A stretch of DNA of 64,000 nucleotides, taken from NCBI GenBank assembly GCA_963825765.1, contig CAWGUU010000014.1:186001-250000 (forward strand), given 5' to 3'. The stretch comes from CAWGUU01 sp963825765. Lineage in GTDB: Bacteria; Actinomycetota; Acidimicrobiia; Acidimicrobiales; AC-14. This document shows, one piece after another, positions 45,312 to 53,988 of this stretch. Made by a program: the position numbers and the translations under genes. The stretch's first letter is position 1. Each line of letters starts with the position of its first letter. Under the pieces are notes generated by a model, which saw only the letters and a list, made by a program, of their open reading frames with translations, was not told where the DNA came from and did not search any database.

Positions 45312-46063
45312 GCGTGTTGGAGGTAACCGGGCTACGGGCCGGCGTGGGCGGGCAGGACATCCTGCGCGGCATCGACCTGTCGGTGTCGAGCGGCGAGGTC
45401 CACGCGGTGATGGGGCCGAACGGGTCCGGCAAGTCGACCCTGGCCCACGTGATCATGGGCAAGCCCGGCTACCACGTCACCGGCGGGTCCGTCACCCTCG
45501 ACGGCGTGGAGCTCACCGGCATGCCGACGTGGGAGCGGGCCCAGGCCGGCCTGTTCCTCGCCATGCAGTACCCCACCGAGGTGCCCGGAGTGTCGCTGGA
45601 GAACGCCCTGTCGGCGGCGCTGGAGGCCCGTGACGACGACCTGGCCGGCCTGCGGGAGCGCGTGGCGGCCGAGGCGGGCCGGATCGGCCTCCCGCCGGCC
45701 CTGCTCACCCGAGCCCTCAACGTGGACCTGTCGGGTGGCGAGAAGAAGCGCAACGAGACCCTGCAGCTTGGGATCCTCGCCCCCAAGATCGCGGTGCTCG
45801 ACGAGATCGACTCAGGACTCGACGTCGACGCCCTCCGGGACGTCAGCCGGCGGGTGGAGGCCATCACCCACGAGATGGGGGTCGGCGTCCTGGTCATCAC
45901 CCACTACAGCCGGCTGCTCAGGGAGCTGAAGTCCGACAAGGTGTCGGTGCTGCGTGGCGGCCGCATCGTCGCCTCAGGCGGCCCGGAGCTGGCCGACGAG
46001 CTCGAGAAGACCGGCTACGCCGGCTACGAGCAGGACGAGCGCGAGGTCACGGCCCCCTCGTAA
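45308..46063 (+). CDS. sufC: Fe-S assembly ATPase SufC (copy 1)
   Basis: An ABC-type ATPase of 251 residues that powers SufBD. Walker A GPNGSGKST, the SufC signature VDLSGGEKKRNETLQLGILA, Walker B KIAVLDEIDSGLDVDALRDV, and VITHYSRLLRELKSDKV are all present. GTG 45308 overlaps the Rieske stop. This is one of two SufC genes in the window; the other is at 55.2-56.0 kb. The stop TAA is followed with no gap by the stop of the converging L,D-transpeptidase. Confidence 0.94.
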   Translation: MSVLEVTGLRAGVGGQDILRGIDLSVSSGEVHAVMGPNGSGKSTLAHVIMGKPGYHVTGGSVTLDGVELTGMPTWERAQAGLFLAMQYPTEVPGVSLENALSAALEARDDDLAGLRERVAAEAGRIGLPPALLTRALNVDLSGGEKKRNETLQLGILAPKIAVLDEIDSGLDVDALRDVSRRVEAITHEMGVGVLVITHYSRLLRELKSDKVSVLRGGRIVASGGPELADELEKTGYAGYEQDEREVTAPS

Positions 46064-47065
46064 TTACGGAACCGACGTCGTTGGCGACAGCAGGTCGATG
46101 ATCGACGGGGTCGACGACGGCGGCGCGGAGGGGTCGGGTTCGGCGGTGCCTGCGGGCATGGGTTCGCCGGGGGCCGGGGCGGGTGGAGGCACGTTGATCT
46201 GGTCGCCCGGACCGAGGACGTACACGGCGGTGCCGACGCCGACCTTGGACGGGAACCACTCGGCGGCGTTCATCGGAATGCGGACGCAGCCGTGCGACGC
46301 CGGCCCCGCGGGCACCGACTGGGCGCCGTGGATGGCCACGCCGCCGTTGAAGTAGAGCGGGTTGTAGAGGCCGCCCAGCGGCCCGATCTCCCAGCCCCGG
46401 CCGGCCCGGTAGACCTCGTACGAGCCGCCTGGTGTGACCGCCTGGCGGCACCAGCCCTCGGAGCAGAACCGCGTGTTCGAGCCGGTGGAGACCGGCAGGA
46501 TCTTGTAGACCTGCCCGCCCTCGTAGAGGAACAGCACCTGGCGGTCGATGTCGACCTCCACCCGGCTGGGCGGACCGCCGGTCACCAACGAGGGAGGGGT
46601 GCCCTCGGTGGTGTTGAGCGCCGCGACCACGTCGTCGGTGGCCCGGCCGGTGCGGTCCATCCCGTGCACCTTCTGGAAGGCCATCACCGCGTACCCGGTG
46701 ATCTTGTCGAACGAGCCGTCCACCTCTCCCGGGTCGTACTTGAGCGCCTCCAGCTTGCGCTCGAGGGCCATCACGACCTCGCCTTCGTCACCTGGGCCCA
46801 GCCCGGGCGGAGGCGGCGGCTCGGGGCCGGTGGTGGTCGGTTCCGCGGTGGTCGTGGGGGCCTCCGTCGAGGTCGTCGTGGACGGCTCGGTGGTGGTGGG
46901 GTCGTGGCGGGCGACGGCGGCCGCCGGCTGCGCGGACTGGGTGCCGACCGAGGACCAGCCGGCCACGGCCGCCAGCACGAGCACCACCACCGCGGCAAAG
47001 CCGGCGGCGACGATGCCGAGCACGCGGGCCGAGAACACGCGGGCGGAGGTCTTCGAGGGGCTCAA
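46064..47065 (-). CDS. Membrane-anchored L,D-transpeptidase
   Basis: An envelope protein of 333 residues: an N-terminal membrane anchor (about 13-37), a Thr/Pro-rich linker, a peptidoglycan-binding domain (VVMALERKLEALKYDPGEVD, VMAFQKVHGMDRTG) and a YkuD domain ending in HGAQSVPAGPASHGCVRIPM (catalytic His, Cys). TTG 47065 overlaps the TGA of the upstream DUF3105 gene as TTGA and is taken as the start. The domain order matches the lipoprotein paralogue at 39 kb, but the anchor is a helix instead of a lipid. Confidence 0.9.
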   Translation of the reverse strand: MSPSKTSARVFSARVLGIVAAGFAAVVVLVLAAVAGWSSVGTQSAQPAAAVARHDPTTTEPSTTTSTEAPTTTAEPTTTGPEPPPPPGLGPGDEGEVVMALERKLEALKYDPGEVDGSFDKITGYAVMAFQKVHGMDRTGRATDDVVAALNTTEGTPPSLVTGGPPSRVEVDIDRQVLFLYEGGQVYKILPVSTGSNTRFCSEGWCRQAVTPGGSYEVYRAGRGWEIGPLGGLYNPLYFNGGVAIHGAQSVPAGPASHGCVRIPMNAAEWFPSKVGVGTAVYVLGPGDQINVPPPAPAPGEPMPAGTAEPDPSAPPSSTPSIIDLLSPTTSVP

Positions 47066-47970
47066 TGCGGAACCGCCTCGGGGCCCTTGTTGACGTACTG
47101 GTCGACGAACTTGTCGAGGCTGGCCACGTCGGCGTCGCCGCACAGGAGCCGGGCGTGCCAGGCGGTGGCCGCCACCGGCTGGGCGAGCGAGGCGCGGGGC
47201 ACGAGCAGCACGTCGCGGGTATGGCGCTTGGTCAGCTCCTGGAGAGCGGCCAGGTCAGGCGCGGCCAGGTCGGGGCGGTACCAGATGATCACGTAGCCGT
47301 GCTCGAGGCTGTGCACGAGCTGGCCGTCCGGAGGCGTGTCGGCGGCGGTGTAGACGCCGGCCGGAGCGGCGGTGGGACTGTGGTCGCCGCCGGCCGGCGG
47401 GTCGACCTTGTAGGTCGGGTCGGGGACGTGGTTGCGGCCCAGCCCGGCGTCGCCGTCGCTGTTCCGGTCGAAGTTGCAGGAGCCGGTCTCGAAGCCGGCC
47501 GCCTCCTGGGCCTTGTTCCTGTTGTTGGACACGACGAGGAAGCCGACGACGAGCAGGATCAGGGCCACGCCACCGGCGACCGCCGCCCGGGACTGCAGTG
47601 CCCGCCGGTGGCGGGCCTTCTCGGCCGCGGCCAGCCGCTCGGCCCGGGTGGGCCCACCTCGGGGCCGGGTCGCGGGGCTGGGTTTCGACGTCGGCTTCGC
47701 CGGCGCGCCGGGCTTCGTGGTCGATTTGGGCACCGTCCTGGGCACCGATTTCGGCGATGTCGGTGTCGACTTCGACGATGTCGGGTTCGATTTCGGTGAG
47801 GACGGCGTCGACCTGGTGGCCGTCTTGGCCCCGGCGGGCGATGACGGCGCCGCCTTCGGCGTCGAACCCGTGGCCGGGCCCTTGGCCCCACCTGTCGAGG
47901 ACGGTCGGGACGCGGCCGGTTGGTTCCCGCCGGGCCGATTCGTCCGTCCGGATGTCTTCTTCTTCGCCAT
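47062..47970 (-). CDS. DUF3105 membrane protein, Ser/Pro/Thr-rich N-terminus
   Basis: A bitopic protein of 302 residues. A cytoplasmic, very basic, low-complexity tail (1-120, with repeats like STPSSPKSNPTSSKSTPTSP) comes before one helix (about 130-150). An outside DUF3105 domain follows: GLGRNHVPDPTYKVDPPAGG, then LEHGYVIIWYRPDLAA and SLAQPVAATAWHARLLCGDA. Function unknown. It overlaps the L,D-transpeptidase start, so it may belong to cell-wall metabolism. Confidence 0.85.
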   Translation of the reverse strand: MAKKKTSGRTNRPGGNQPAASRPSSTGGAKGPATGSTPKAAPSSPAGAKTATRSTPSSPKSNPTSSKSTPTSPKSVPRTVPKSTTKPGAPAKPTSKPSPATRPRGGPTRAERLAAAEKARHRRALQSRAAVAGGVALILLVVGFLVVSNNRNKAQEAAGFETGSCNFDRNSDGDAGLGRNHVPDPTYKVDPPAGGDHSPTAAPAGVYTAADTPPDGQLVHSLEHGYVIIWYRPDLAAPDLAALQELTKRHTRDVLLVPRASLAQPVAATAWHARLLCGDADVASLDKFVDQYVNKGPEAVPH

Positions 47971-48026
47971 CAGTCAGGCGAACAGTAGCGTCCTGAGCTG
48001 CGCGTTCGCCGCGGCGGGCGCCGGTG

Positions 48027-50225
48027 TCAGTGGGTCGACGTCTGCGGGCCTTTGCCGGCGTGGGTGGTGACGAAGGTCTCCAGCTTCGTCAGGTCGGCCG
48101 AACCGCACAGCAGGCGGGCGTGCCAGGCCGTCGCTGCGACCGACTGGGCCAGTGACGCGCGGGGCACGGTGAGGACGTCCTTGCCGTGGCGGAAAGCGAG
48201 GTCCTGGAGGGCAGCCAGGCCTTCGAGGTCGAGGTCGGGGCGGTACCAGAGGACGACGTAGCCCTGCTCCATGGCGGCGACGAGCTCTCCGTCGGCCGGG
48301 AGGTAGTCGACGCCGTACGCTCCGGGTCGCGCGGCCTGAGCCACGTGGTTGCCGCCGGCCGGGGGGTCGACCTTGTAGGTCGGGTCGGCCACGTGGTTGC
48401 GCCCCGGGCCGTCGTCCTGGTCGAACTTGGTGTCGGCGCGGCAGCCGGTACCGGCCCCCCCGAAGCCGAAGCCGTTGCCCCGCAGGATCCCCAGTCCGGC
48501 GACGGCGAGGGCCAGACCGACGACGACGACGATCGCGCGCCGCCGGGAGATCTGGGCGTGGCTGGGGCGCGGGGAACGGGGCAACGGCCGCTCAGGCGCA
48601 TCGAGCGGCGCCGGGGCAGGGTCGGGGGCGAGCGCAACCGCGGTCCTGGCCGGCTCGCCGTGCCGTGCGCCCGGCGGCACGGGAGTCGGAGTCGGCGCCG
48701 GCACGGGGGGCCGCGGCCGGCGGTCGCGCTTCGACGGTGGCCGGGTGGCGGGCGGGATGCCCTCGTTCCCTGCCGGTGCCTCGACGGCGGGCGGGGTCGG
48801 CTGCCGCGGTTGCGGCGCAGGCTTGGCGGACCCAGGCGGGGGCGGCGGGGGCGGCGGGGGCGGGGGCGGGGGCGGGGGCGGTGGGGGCGGGGGCGGTGGG
48901 GGCGCAGACTCGGGCACCGGCACCGGCACCGGCACCGGCACCGCGGCTGCGGCTGCCGGCCACGGCGGGGCTGTCACGGGCTCGCGCTGGCTCGGGGCCG
49001 TGGTGGGCTCGGACCGGGTCGGCGACGCCGGGGGCCTGGCCTGGGTCGGGGCCGTTGCTGGCTCGGGCTGGCTCGGCGGCGCCGGTGGCCTGGCCTCGGT
49101 CCGGGCCGTGGTGGGCTCGGGCTGGCTCGGCGGCGCCGGTGGCCTGGCCTGGGTCGGGGCCGTGGCTGGCTCGGGCTGGCTCGGCGGCGCCGGTGGCCTG
49201 GCCTTGGTCGGGGCCGTGGTGGGCTCGGGCTGGCTCGGCGGCGCCAGTGGCCTGGCCTTGGTCGGGGCCGTGGCTGACTCGGGCTGGCTCGGCGGCGCCG
49301 GTGGCCTGGCTTGGGTCTCCGCCGCCGCGGCCGGCGGCTGCCATTGGCGGTCGGAGGGCGGCCGGTCGGCGAGGAGGGCGTTGGGGTCGGCCAGCTCCGG
49401 GAAGGCGTCCGAGACCTCCTCCGACTCGACGTCCGCTTCCGCCGGCGGTGCGTCCTCCCCCACCGCCGCCAGGGGGTCGACAAGGTCGCCTTTGGGCGCA
49501 GCGGTGTGCGGCGGGCGCGTTCCGGGCGCCGACGGTTGGCGGGTCAGCCATTTCGGCGGAGTGGGCATCGGCGGCCGGAGGGCGTCGGTGGCGACGGGCG
49601 GGGGCGGGAGGGGCGGGTCCGGCATGGGCGCCGGCCCGGGCACGACCGGCGACGCCGACACCGGGGCGGAGTGGGCCACCACGACGGACGGCTCCGGCGG
49701 CGGCGGGTCCACCACTGGCCGCGGGTTCTCTGCGACCGGCGGCCGAGAAGGGGGTGGCCGGAGGATGGGAAGAATCCGGCTGCGCGGGGCGGGTGCCGTC
49801 GAGAGCGTTGGAGGGGTGGTCGCCGGTGCCACGATCGTCACCGCCGGAGGTCGAGGTGCGGCCAGGCGGGCGGGGGCGGTGGGGGGCGGCCCGGGAGGTT
49901 GCGGCCTCAGGGGTGGCGGCGTCACAGGGGGCGGCGCCGGCGCGGCCTTGCCGTCGGACGCCAGGAGCGCGGCGCGCTCGGCCAGGCTGGAACGGGGCGG
50001 TGCCGGCCGCGGCGTCGACGCCCCGCGCCGCGCCCCGTCGGCGGCCAGCTGCGCGGCCCGCTCGGCCAGCGAGGCCACCCTGTCCGGGGCGGACGGGGTC
50101 GGGCTGTCACCGCCCTCGTCGCCGAGCAGCTCGGCGGCGCGCCCGGCGAGCGACGCCCGGCCGGAGCGGGACGGGGTCGCGCCTTCCACGTCGGTCGACG
50201 TGTCGTTCTCCGGAGGACCGCTCAC
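48027..50225 (-). CDS. Very long Pro-rich DUF3105 membrane protein
   Basis: A protein of 732 residues. Residues 1-95 hold three related short helical motifs (SLAGRAAELLGDEGG, SLAERAAQLAADGAR, SLAERAALLASDGKA). A Pro-rich region (100-330) follows, then about six 18-residue repeats of the type ARPPAPPSQPEPATAPTQ, a VPVPVPVP run, 23 prolines in a row, one helix (about 570-590) and a C-terminal DUF3105 domain (GRNHVADPTYKVDPPAGGNH, LWYRPDL, SLAQSVAATAWHARLLCGSA). It is the paralogue of the gene next to it. The Pro-run would need EF-P for smooth translation. Function unknown. Confidence 0.82.
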   Translation of the reverse strand: MSGPPENDTSTDVEGATPSRSGRASLAGRAAELLGDEGGDSPTPSAPDRVASLAERAAQLAADGARRGASTPRPAPPRSSLAERAALLASDGKAAPAPPPVTPPPLRPQPPGPPPTAPARLAAPRPPAVTIVAPATTPPTLSTAPAPRSRILPILRPPPSRPPVAENPRPVVDPPPPEPSVVVAHSAPVSASPVVPGPAPMPDPPLPPPPVATDALRPPMPTPPKWLTRQPSAPGTRPPHTAAPKGDLVDPLAAVGEDAPPAEADVESEEVSDAFPELADPNALLADRPPSDRQWQPPAAAAETQARPPAPPSQPESATAPTKARPLAPPSQPEPTTAPTKARPPAPPSQPEPATAPTQARPPAPPSQPEPTTARTEARPPAPPSQPEPATAPTQARPPASPTRSEPTTAPSQREPVTAPPWPAAAAAVPVPVPVPVPESAPPPPPPPPPPPPPPPPPPPPPPPGSAKPAPQPRQPTPPAVEAPAGNEGIPPATRPPSKRDRRPRPPVPAPTPTPVPPGARHGEPARTAVALAPDPAPAPLDAPERPLPRSPRPSHAQISRRRAIVVVVGLALAVAGLGILRGNGFGFGGAGTGCRADTKFDQDDGPGRNHVADPTYKVDPPAGGNHVAQAARPGAYGVDYLPADGELVAAMEQGYVVLWYRPDLDLEGLAALQDLAFRHGKDVLTVPRASLAQSVAATAWHARLLCGSADLTKLETFVTTHAGKGPQTSTH
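48834..48902 (-). repeat. Run of 23 proline codons
   Basis: Twenty-three consecutive CCN codons (mixed CCC, CCG, CCA, CCT). The mixed codon use means the run is not a simple trinucleotide slippage product. Confidence 0.9.
49000..49316 (-). repeat. 54-bp tandem repeats in the Pro-rich DUF3105 gene
   Basis: The phrase GGCCTGGCCT recurs at 49033, 49087, 49141, 49195, 49249 and (with one change) 49303, exactly 54 bp apart. The units are about 90% alike and encode 18-residue repeats. Confidence 0.92.
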
Positions 50226-50309
50226 CGCCGAACGGTCACCCCGCCACGAGTGCTGATGCCGCCATGTCCGGCCGAGGCTACCGCCCGGGCCTGCCTAGCA
50301 TGTGGACCC

Positions 50310-50768
50310 ATGCTCACCACCGGGGATCGAGCGCCCACGTTCCTCCTGCCCGACATCGACTCGGGCGAGCGCGTCTCGAACCCCTGGGAGGGTGCCGGGC
50401 CGGCGGTGCTGGCCTTCTTCAAGGCCACCTGTCCGGTCTGCCAGATGGTGGCGCCGAAGGTCGACGCCCTGGCCCGGTCGGGAGCGCGGGTCGTCGCCAT
50501 CGGCGAGGACCCGGTGCCGACGCTCGCCGCGTACCGCACGAGCCACGGCCAGGACGTCCCAACCCTCAGCGAGCCGGCGCCCTACCGGGTCTCGGGCGCC
50601 TACGGGCTGACGACGGTGCCGACCATCTTCCTGGTCGACGGCGACGGCGTCGTGCGGGACGCGGTGGCCGGCTGGGACCGTGACGGGTGGAACCGCCTTG
50701 CGGTGGCGGCCGGCGGGGCGCCGGTGTCCGCGGCCGGCGACGGGCTGCCGCCGTTCCGACCCGGCTGA
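50310..50768 (+). CDS. Thioredoxin-fold redox protein (TlpA/AhpC-like)
   Basis: A protein of 152 residues with a thioredoxin fold and active site CPVC at C41-C44 (FFKATCPVCQMVAPKVDALA). A cis-proline loop TTVPTIFLVDGDG follows. No signal peptide is seen, so it is likely cytoplasmic. The start MLTTGDRAPTFLLPDIDSGE is typical for this group. Partner unknown. It is divergent from the DUF3105 gene. Confidence 0.88.
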   Translation: MLTTGDRAPTFLLPDIDSGERVSNPWEGAGPAVLAFFKATCPVCQMVAPKVDALARSGARVVAIGEDPVPTLAAYRTSHGQDVPTLSEPAPYRVSGAYGLTTVPTIFLVDGDGVVRDAVAGWDRDGWNRLAVAAGGAPVSAAGDGLPPFRPG

Positions 50769-50777
50769 GGCAGCCGG
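50761..50777. terminator. Short hairpin at the end of the redox gene
   Basis: CCGGCT-GAGGC-AGCCGG is a perfect 6-bp stem that includes the stop codon. It lies before the converging MFS gene. Confidence 0.4.
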
Positions 50778-50804
50778 AACCGCCACTGACCCGGTCGGGC
50801 CAGC

Positions 50805-52115
50805 TCAAATGCCGCCGGACACCCCATCGGCCGCCCTCGGGTCGTCGAGGGTGGCGACCAGGCCGGGGCGGGCGACCCGGGTGGCCACCACCAGCAGGCC
50901 GAACGCCACCGCGCAGACGGCTGTCACCGTTCGCAGCCCGAAGCGGTCGCCCAGCGCTCCCTGGACGACGGCGCCGATCGGGTAGATGGTGCCCAGGGCG
51001 ACCATGTAAAGGCTGAGGACCCGTCCCCGGAACGCGGTCGGGGCCCGTAGCTGCACCACCGTCGCCAGGCCCGAGAGGATCCCGATGTAGGCGGCGCCCA
51101 CCGCGGCCAGGGCGAGCGCGGCCACCGGCAGCGACGGGGAGGCCGCGTACAGCACCAGCAGCGCCGGCAGCACGATCAGGTTCACCATCAGGGCCCGAGG
51201 CCGGCCGAACCGGTGGGCGACCCAGGTCAGGGCCAGCGCGCCGGTCACGGCACCGACACCCTGGGCGGTGATCAGGATCGACGTGCCGCCCTCGCCCTTG
51301 CCGAACAGGTTGATGGCGACCGCCGGGATGAGGGCGATGAACGGCGACAGCAGGAAGGCGGCTACGCCGATGGTGAGGATCGCGGTGCGGCACCCGGGCT
51401 CGGCCCAGGCCGCACGCGCCCCAGTGGCGATCCGTCGCCCGAGGCCACCCTCCTCCCCGCTGACGACCGGCGCCGGTAGCCGCACCAGGTAGAGGGCGAC
51501 CAGCACCGCCCCGAACGACACCGCGTTGACGGCGAAGGCGAAGGAGTACGAGCCGAACACCAGCGCCAGGCCCGCGATCGCCGGCCCCACGACCCTGCCC
51601 AGGTTGTACTGGGCCATGGACAGCGACATGGCGCCGAGCAGCTCCTCCCGGGGCACCAGGTCGGGCAGGGCGGCCTGGTAGGAGGGGAACCCCAGGGCGG
51701 CCATGCAGCCGCCGCCCAGCACGACCAGGCTCACGTTCAGCGGGGTGGCGTGGCCCGTGGCCGTCAGGATGACGAGCAGGGAGGCGAAGAGGGTTTCGCC
51801 CACGGTCGTCAGGCGCAGCAGCAGGCGCCGGTCGACCTTGTCGGCCAGGACCCCGCCCACCGGCGACAGCACGCCGATGGGCAGGAAGCCGGCGGCGGCG
51901 ACAAGCCCGGTCCAGCGGGCTTGGCCCGTCATCTCGGTGACGAGCGCCCCGACCGCCACCGTCTGCACCCACGTCCCGACGTTGGAGACCAGCGCCGCCG
52001 ACCACAGCAGGCCGAAGTCACGGTGACGCAGCGGGCGAAGGGACCCGAACCGGCTCAGACCCCGCGGCCGACCCGGCTGCGGACCGTCCGGGACCAGCTG
52101 CTCCTCCGGGATCAC
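50805..52115 (-). CDS. MFS transporter, DHA3/EntS-like
   Basis: A multi-pass exporter of 436 residues with twelve predicted helices. The early motifs RDFGLLWSAALVSNVGTWVQ and the loop GGVLADKVDRRLLLRLTTV (motif A-like GxLaDrxdRR) fit the EntS/DHA3 group of efflux pumps. The substrate is unknown. The GTG at 52115 overlaps the stop of the isocitrate lyase-like gene (GTGA); a longer upstream frame is not conserved-looking. Confidence 0.88.
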   Translation of the reverse strand: MIPEEQLVPDGPQPGRPRGLSRFGSLRPLRHRDFGLLWSAALVSNVGTWVQTVAVGALVTEMTGQARWTGLVAAAGFLPIGVLSPVGGVLADKVDRRLLLRLTTVGETLFASLLVILTATGHATPLNVSLVVLGGGCMAALGFPSYQAALPDLVPREELLGAMSLSMAQYNLGRVVGPAIAGLALVFGSYSFAFAVNAVSFGAVLVALYLVRLPAPVVSGEEGGLGRRIATGARAAWAEPGCRTAILTIGVAAFLLSPFIALIPAVAINLFGKGEGGTSILITAQGVGAVTGALALTWVAHRFGRPRALMVNLIVLPALLVLYAASPSLPVAALALAAVGAAYIGILSGLATVVQLRAPTAFRGRVLSLYMVALGTIYPIGAVVQGALGDRFGLRTVTAVCAVAFGLLVVATRVARPGLVATLDDPRAADGVSGGI

Positions 52116-52984
52116 TCCCCGTCCGGCGCCTGGTAGCGGGCCTCCATCTTGTAGTGCTCGTCGAGCTCGACGACCCGGTTGAAGTCGTCGAAGGTGGTCA
52201 GCAGGTCGGTGTCGTCGCGCAGCGAGCCCTTGGCCTTCAGCACGCCGTAGGCCGTCGCCAGCGACCTGGCGACGGCGAAGAGGCCGGTGAGGGGCGACAC
52301 GATCAGGTCGAACCCGAGGGCATGGAGCTCGTCGGGTGTCAGCAGGGGCGTCCGTCCTGCCTCGATCATGTTGGCCACCCGCACCACGCCTGGGGTGGCC
52401 GCGGCCACCGCCTCCAGCTCCTCGATCGACTCCGGGGCCTCCACGAAGATGGCGTCCACGCCGAGGTCGGCGGCCATGCGAGCCCGCTCGCACGCCTCGT
52501 CCAACCCGACCGCGGACCTGGCGTCGGTGCGGGCCACGACGAACAGCGTGTCGCGCGTGTCGACCGCGGCCGCCAGCTTCGACAGCCACTCCTGCCGCGG
52601 CACGACGCGCTTGCCGGCCATGTGCCCGCACTTCTTGGGCCACACCTGGTCCTCGAGGAAGATGCCGGCCCCCCCGGCGGCCTCGAACAGCTCGACGGTG
52701 CGTCGGGTGTTGAGGGCGTTGCCGTAGCCGGTGTCCCCGTCCACGACGACGGCCACGTCGGGCGCCGCCCGGCAGACCCGCCTGGCGACCTCGGCCATCT
52801 CGCCCTGGGTCAGGTACCCGAAGTCGGGAAGCGCCAGCAGGGTGGCCGAGGTGGCGTACCCCGAGAGGAAGGCGACGGGGAAGCCCGCCGACTCGACCAT
52901 CCGCACCGACAGGGCGTCCCAGACGCCCGGCATGAGCACCGTCTCGCCGTCGGCCAGCAGCGACCTGATCCGGTCACCGTTCAT
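52112..52984 (-). CDS. Isocitrate lyase/PEP mutase family enzyme
   Basis: A TIM-barrel enzyme of 290 residues. VVVDGDTGYGNALNTRRTVE (metal-binding Asp pair), then FLEDQVWPKKCGHMAGKRVV (the KKCGH catalytic loop), and FVVARTDARSAVGLDEACER are diagnostic. The KKCGH loop points to a lyase such as methylisocitrate lyase or oxaloacetate hydrolase; PEP mutases usually lack it. The exact substrate is not clear. It is co-translated with the MFS transporter, which hints at export of a product or related compound. Confidence 0.85.
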   Translation of the reverse strand: MNGDRIRSLLADGETVLMPGVWDALSVRMVESAGFPVAFLSGYATSATLLALPDFGYLTQGEMAEVARRVCRAAPDVAVVVDGDTGYGNALNTRRTVELFEAAGGAGIFLEDQVWPKKCGHMAGKRVVPRQEWLSKLAAAVDTRDTLFVVARTDARSAVGLDEACERARMAADLGVDAIFVEAPESIEELEAVAAATPGVVRVANMIEAGRTPLLTPDELHALGFDLIVSPLTGLFAVARSLATAYGVLKAKGSLRDDTDLLTTFDDFNRVVELDEHYKMEARYQAPDGE

Positions 52985-53014
52985 TCGGTGCCCGTCGCGT
53001 GCCGAGGTTCGGAG

Positions 53015-53464
53015 TCAGGGTGCGATCCCGCAGACCTCCCGGCCGTAGCGGGTGACCCGGTCGGCCGACGTCTGGAACTGCGGGTCCGACAAGGTGGCGA
53101 TGTCGATCTGGGTGCCGGCCTCGAGGCTGTCGCGGATCTTCTTGAAGGAGCTCGCGAGGAACTCGATGTCGGGCTTGATCTCGCCGGGCGCGTTGTCGAC
53201 GGCCCTGGCCACCGCCGGCTCCACCTCGGCCAGCACGTTCTTCAGCTGGGCGGGGTTGGTGATGTTGGCGCCGACGGCGCGGATCTGGGCGGTGTAGTCC
53301 CGGGCCAGCTTGCAGAAGTCCTCACTGCCTTTGCCGCTGAACCCGGACGGCGTGGTGGAGGTCACGCCGGACGAGGTGTCCGAGGCTTTGTCGTCACCAT
53401 CGCCACACGCTCCCAGGACGGCGATGGCGGTTACCGCCAGGACGGCTGCGATCGATCGGCGCAT
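53015..53464 (-). CDS. Lipoprotein of unknown function
   Basis: A secreted lipoprotein of 149 residues. The signal MRRSIAAVLAVTAIAVLGAC ends in a lipobox. A Ser/Thr linker and a helical domain with two more cysteines (DFCKLARDYTAQ and REVCGIAP) follow. ATG 53464 has GGGAG upstream; an ATG 12 bp earlier is less likely. No family is recognised. It lies just downstream of sufU. Confidence 0.75.
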   Translation of the reverse strand: MRRSIAAVLAVTAIAVLGACGDGDDKASDTSSGVTSTTPSGFSGKGSEDFCKLARDYTAQIRAVGANITNPAQLKNVLAEVEPAVARAVDNAPGEIKPDIEFLASSFKKIRDSLEAGTQIDIATLSDPQFQTSADRVTRYGREVCGIAP

Positions 53465-53480
53465 CGGTGCTCCCAATTCG

Positions 53481-53969
53481 TTAAGGCGTGGCTGCGGCGG
53501 CCTCGTCGAGGGCCTGTGCCAGCGTGTTCCAAGACAATGTTGCGCATTTGATGCGCACGGGAAACTTCACGACGCCCCGGAGAGCCTCGAGGTCGCCCAG
53601 CGGCACCGCCGGGTCGGGGGCCACCGCCTCCACGACCGCCTTGCCGTCGCCGTCGAGGCGGTGCTCGTGGATCGACATCATGGCCTTGAAGGCCCGGATC
53701 AGGCCACGCGCCTCGGGCGCGGTGCGGCCCTTCACCACCGCCGTCATCATCGACGCCGACGACTGGCTGATGGAGCAGCCCTGGCCGGAGATCTTGATGT
53801 CGGCGACCTCGCCGTCGGGGCCCACCTCGACGTAGAGGACCACCTCGTCGCCACACAGCGGGTTGAAGCCCTCGACCCGCAGGGCGGGCGGGCTGGGCAG
53901 GTCGCCACGGTTCCGCGGGTTGCGGTAGTGGTCGAGGATGATCTCGCGGTAGAGGTCTTCGAGCGACAT
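53481..53969 (-). CDS. sufU: SUF scaffold/sulfurtransferase SufU
   Basis: A protein of 162 residues, IscU-like, that takes sulfur from SufS via a zinc site. All three cysteines and the aspartate are present: C39-D41 (NPLCGDEVVLYV), C65 (SGQGCSISQSSASMM) and C142 (RIKCATLSW). The SufU-specific insert of about 20 residues is present. It ends the sufC-sufS-sufU operon and lies 19 bp after sufS. Confidence 0.94.
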   Translation of the reverse strand: MSLEDLYREIILDHYRNPRNRGDLPSPPALRVEGFNPLCGDEVVLYVEVGPDGEVADIKISGQGCSISQSSASMMTAVVKGRTAPEARGLIRAFKAMMSIHEHRLDGDGKAVVEAVAPDPAVPLGDLEALRGVVKFPVRIKCATLSWNTLAQALDEAAAATP

Positions 53970-53988
53970 GGGCTGGGAGTGTCGGTCC

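Noticed and set aside
48994..49316. Possible CRISPR array (regular 54-bp period)
   Set aside because: The repeats have no unique spacers and are in-frame codons of a Pro-rich protein.
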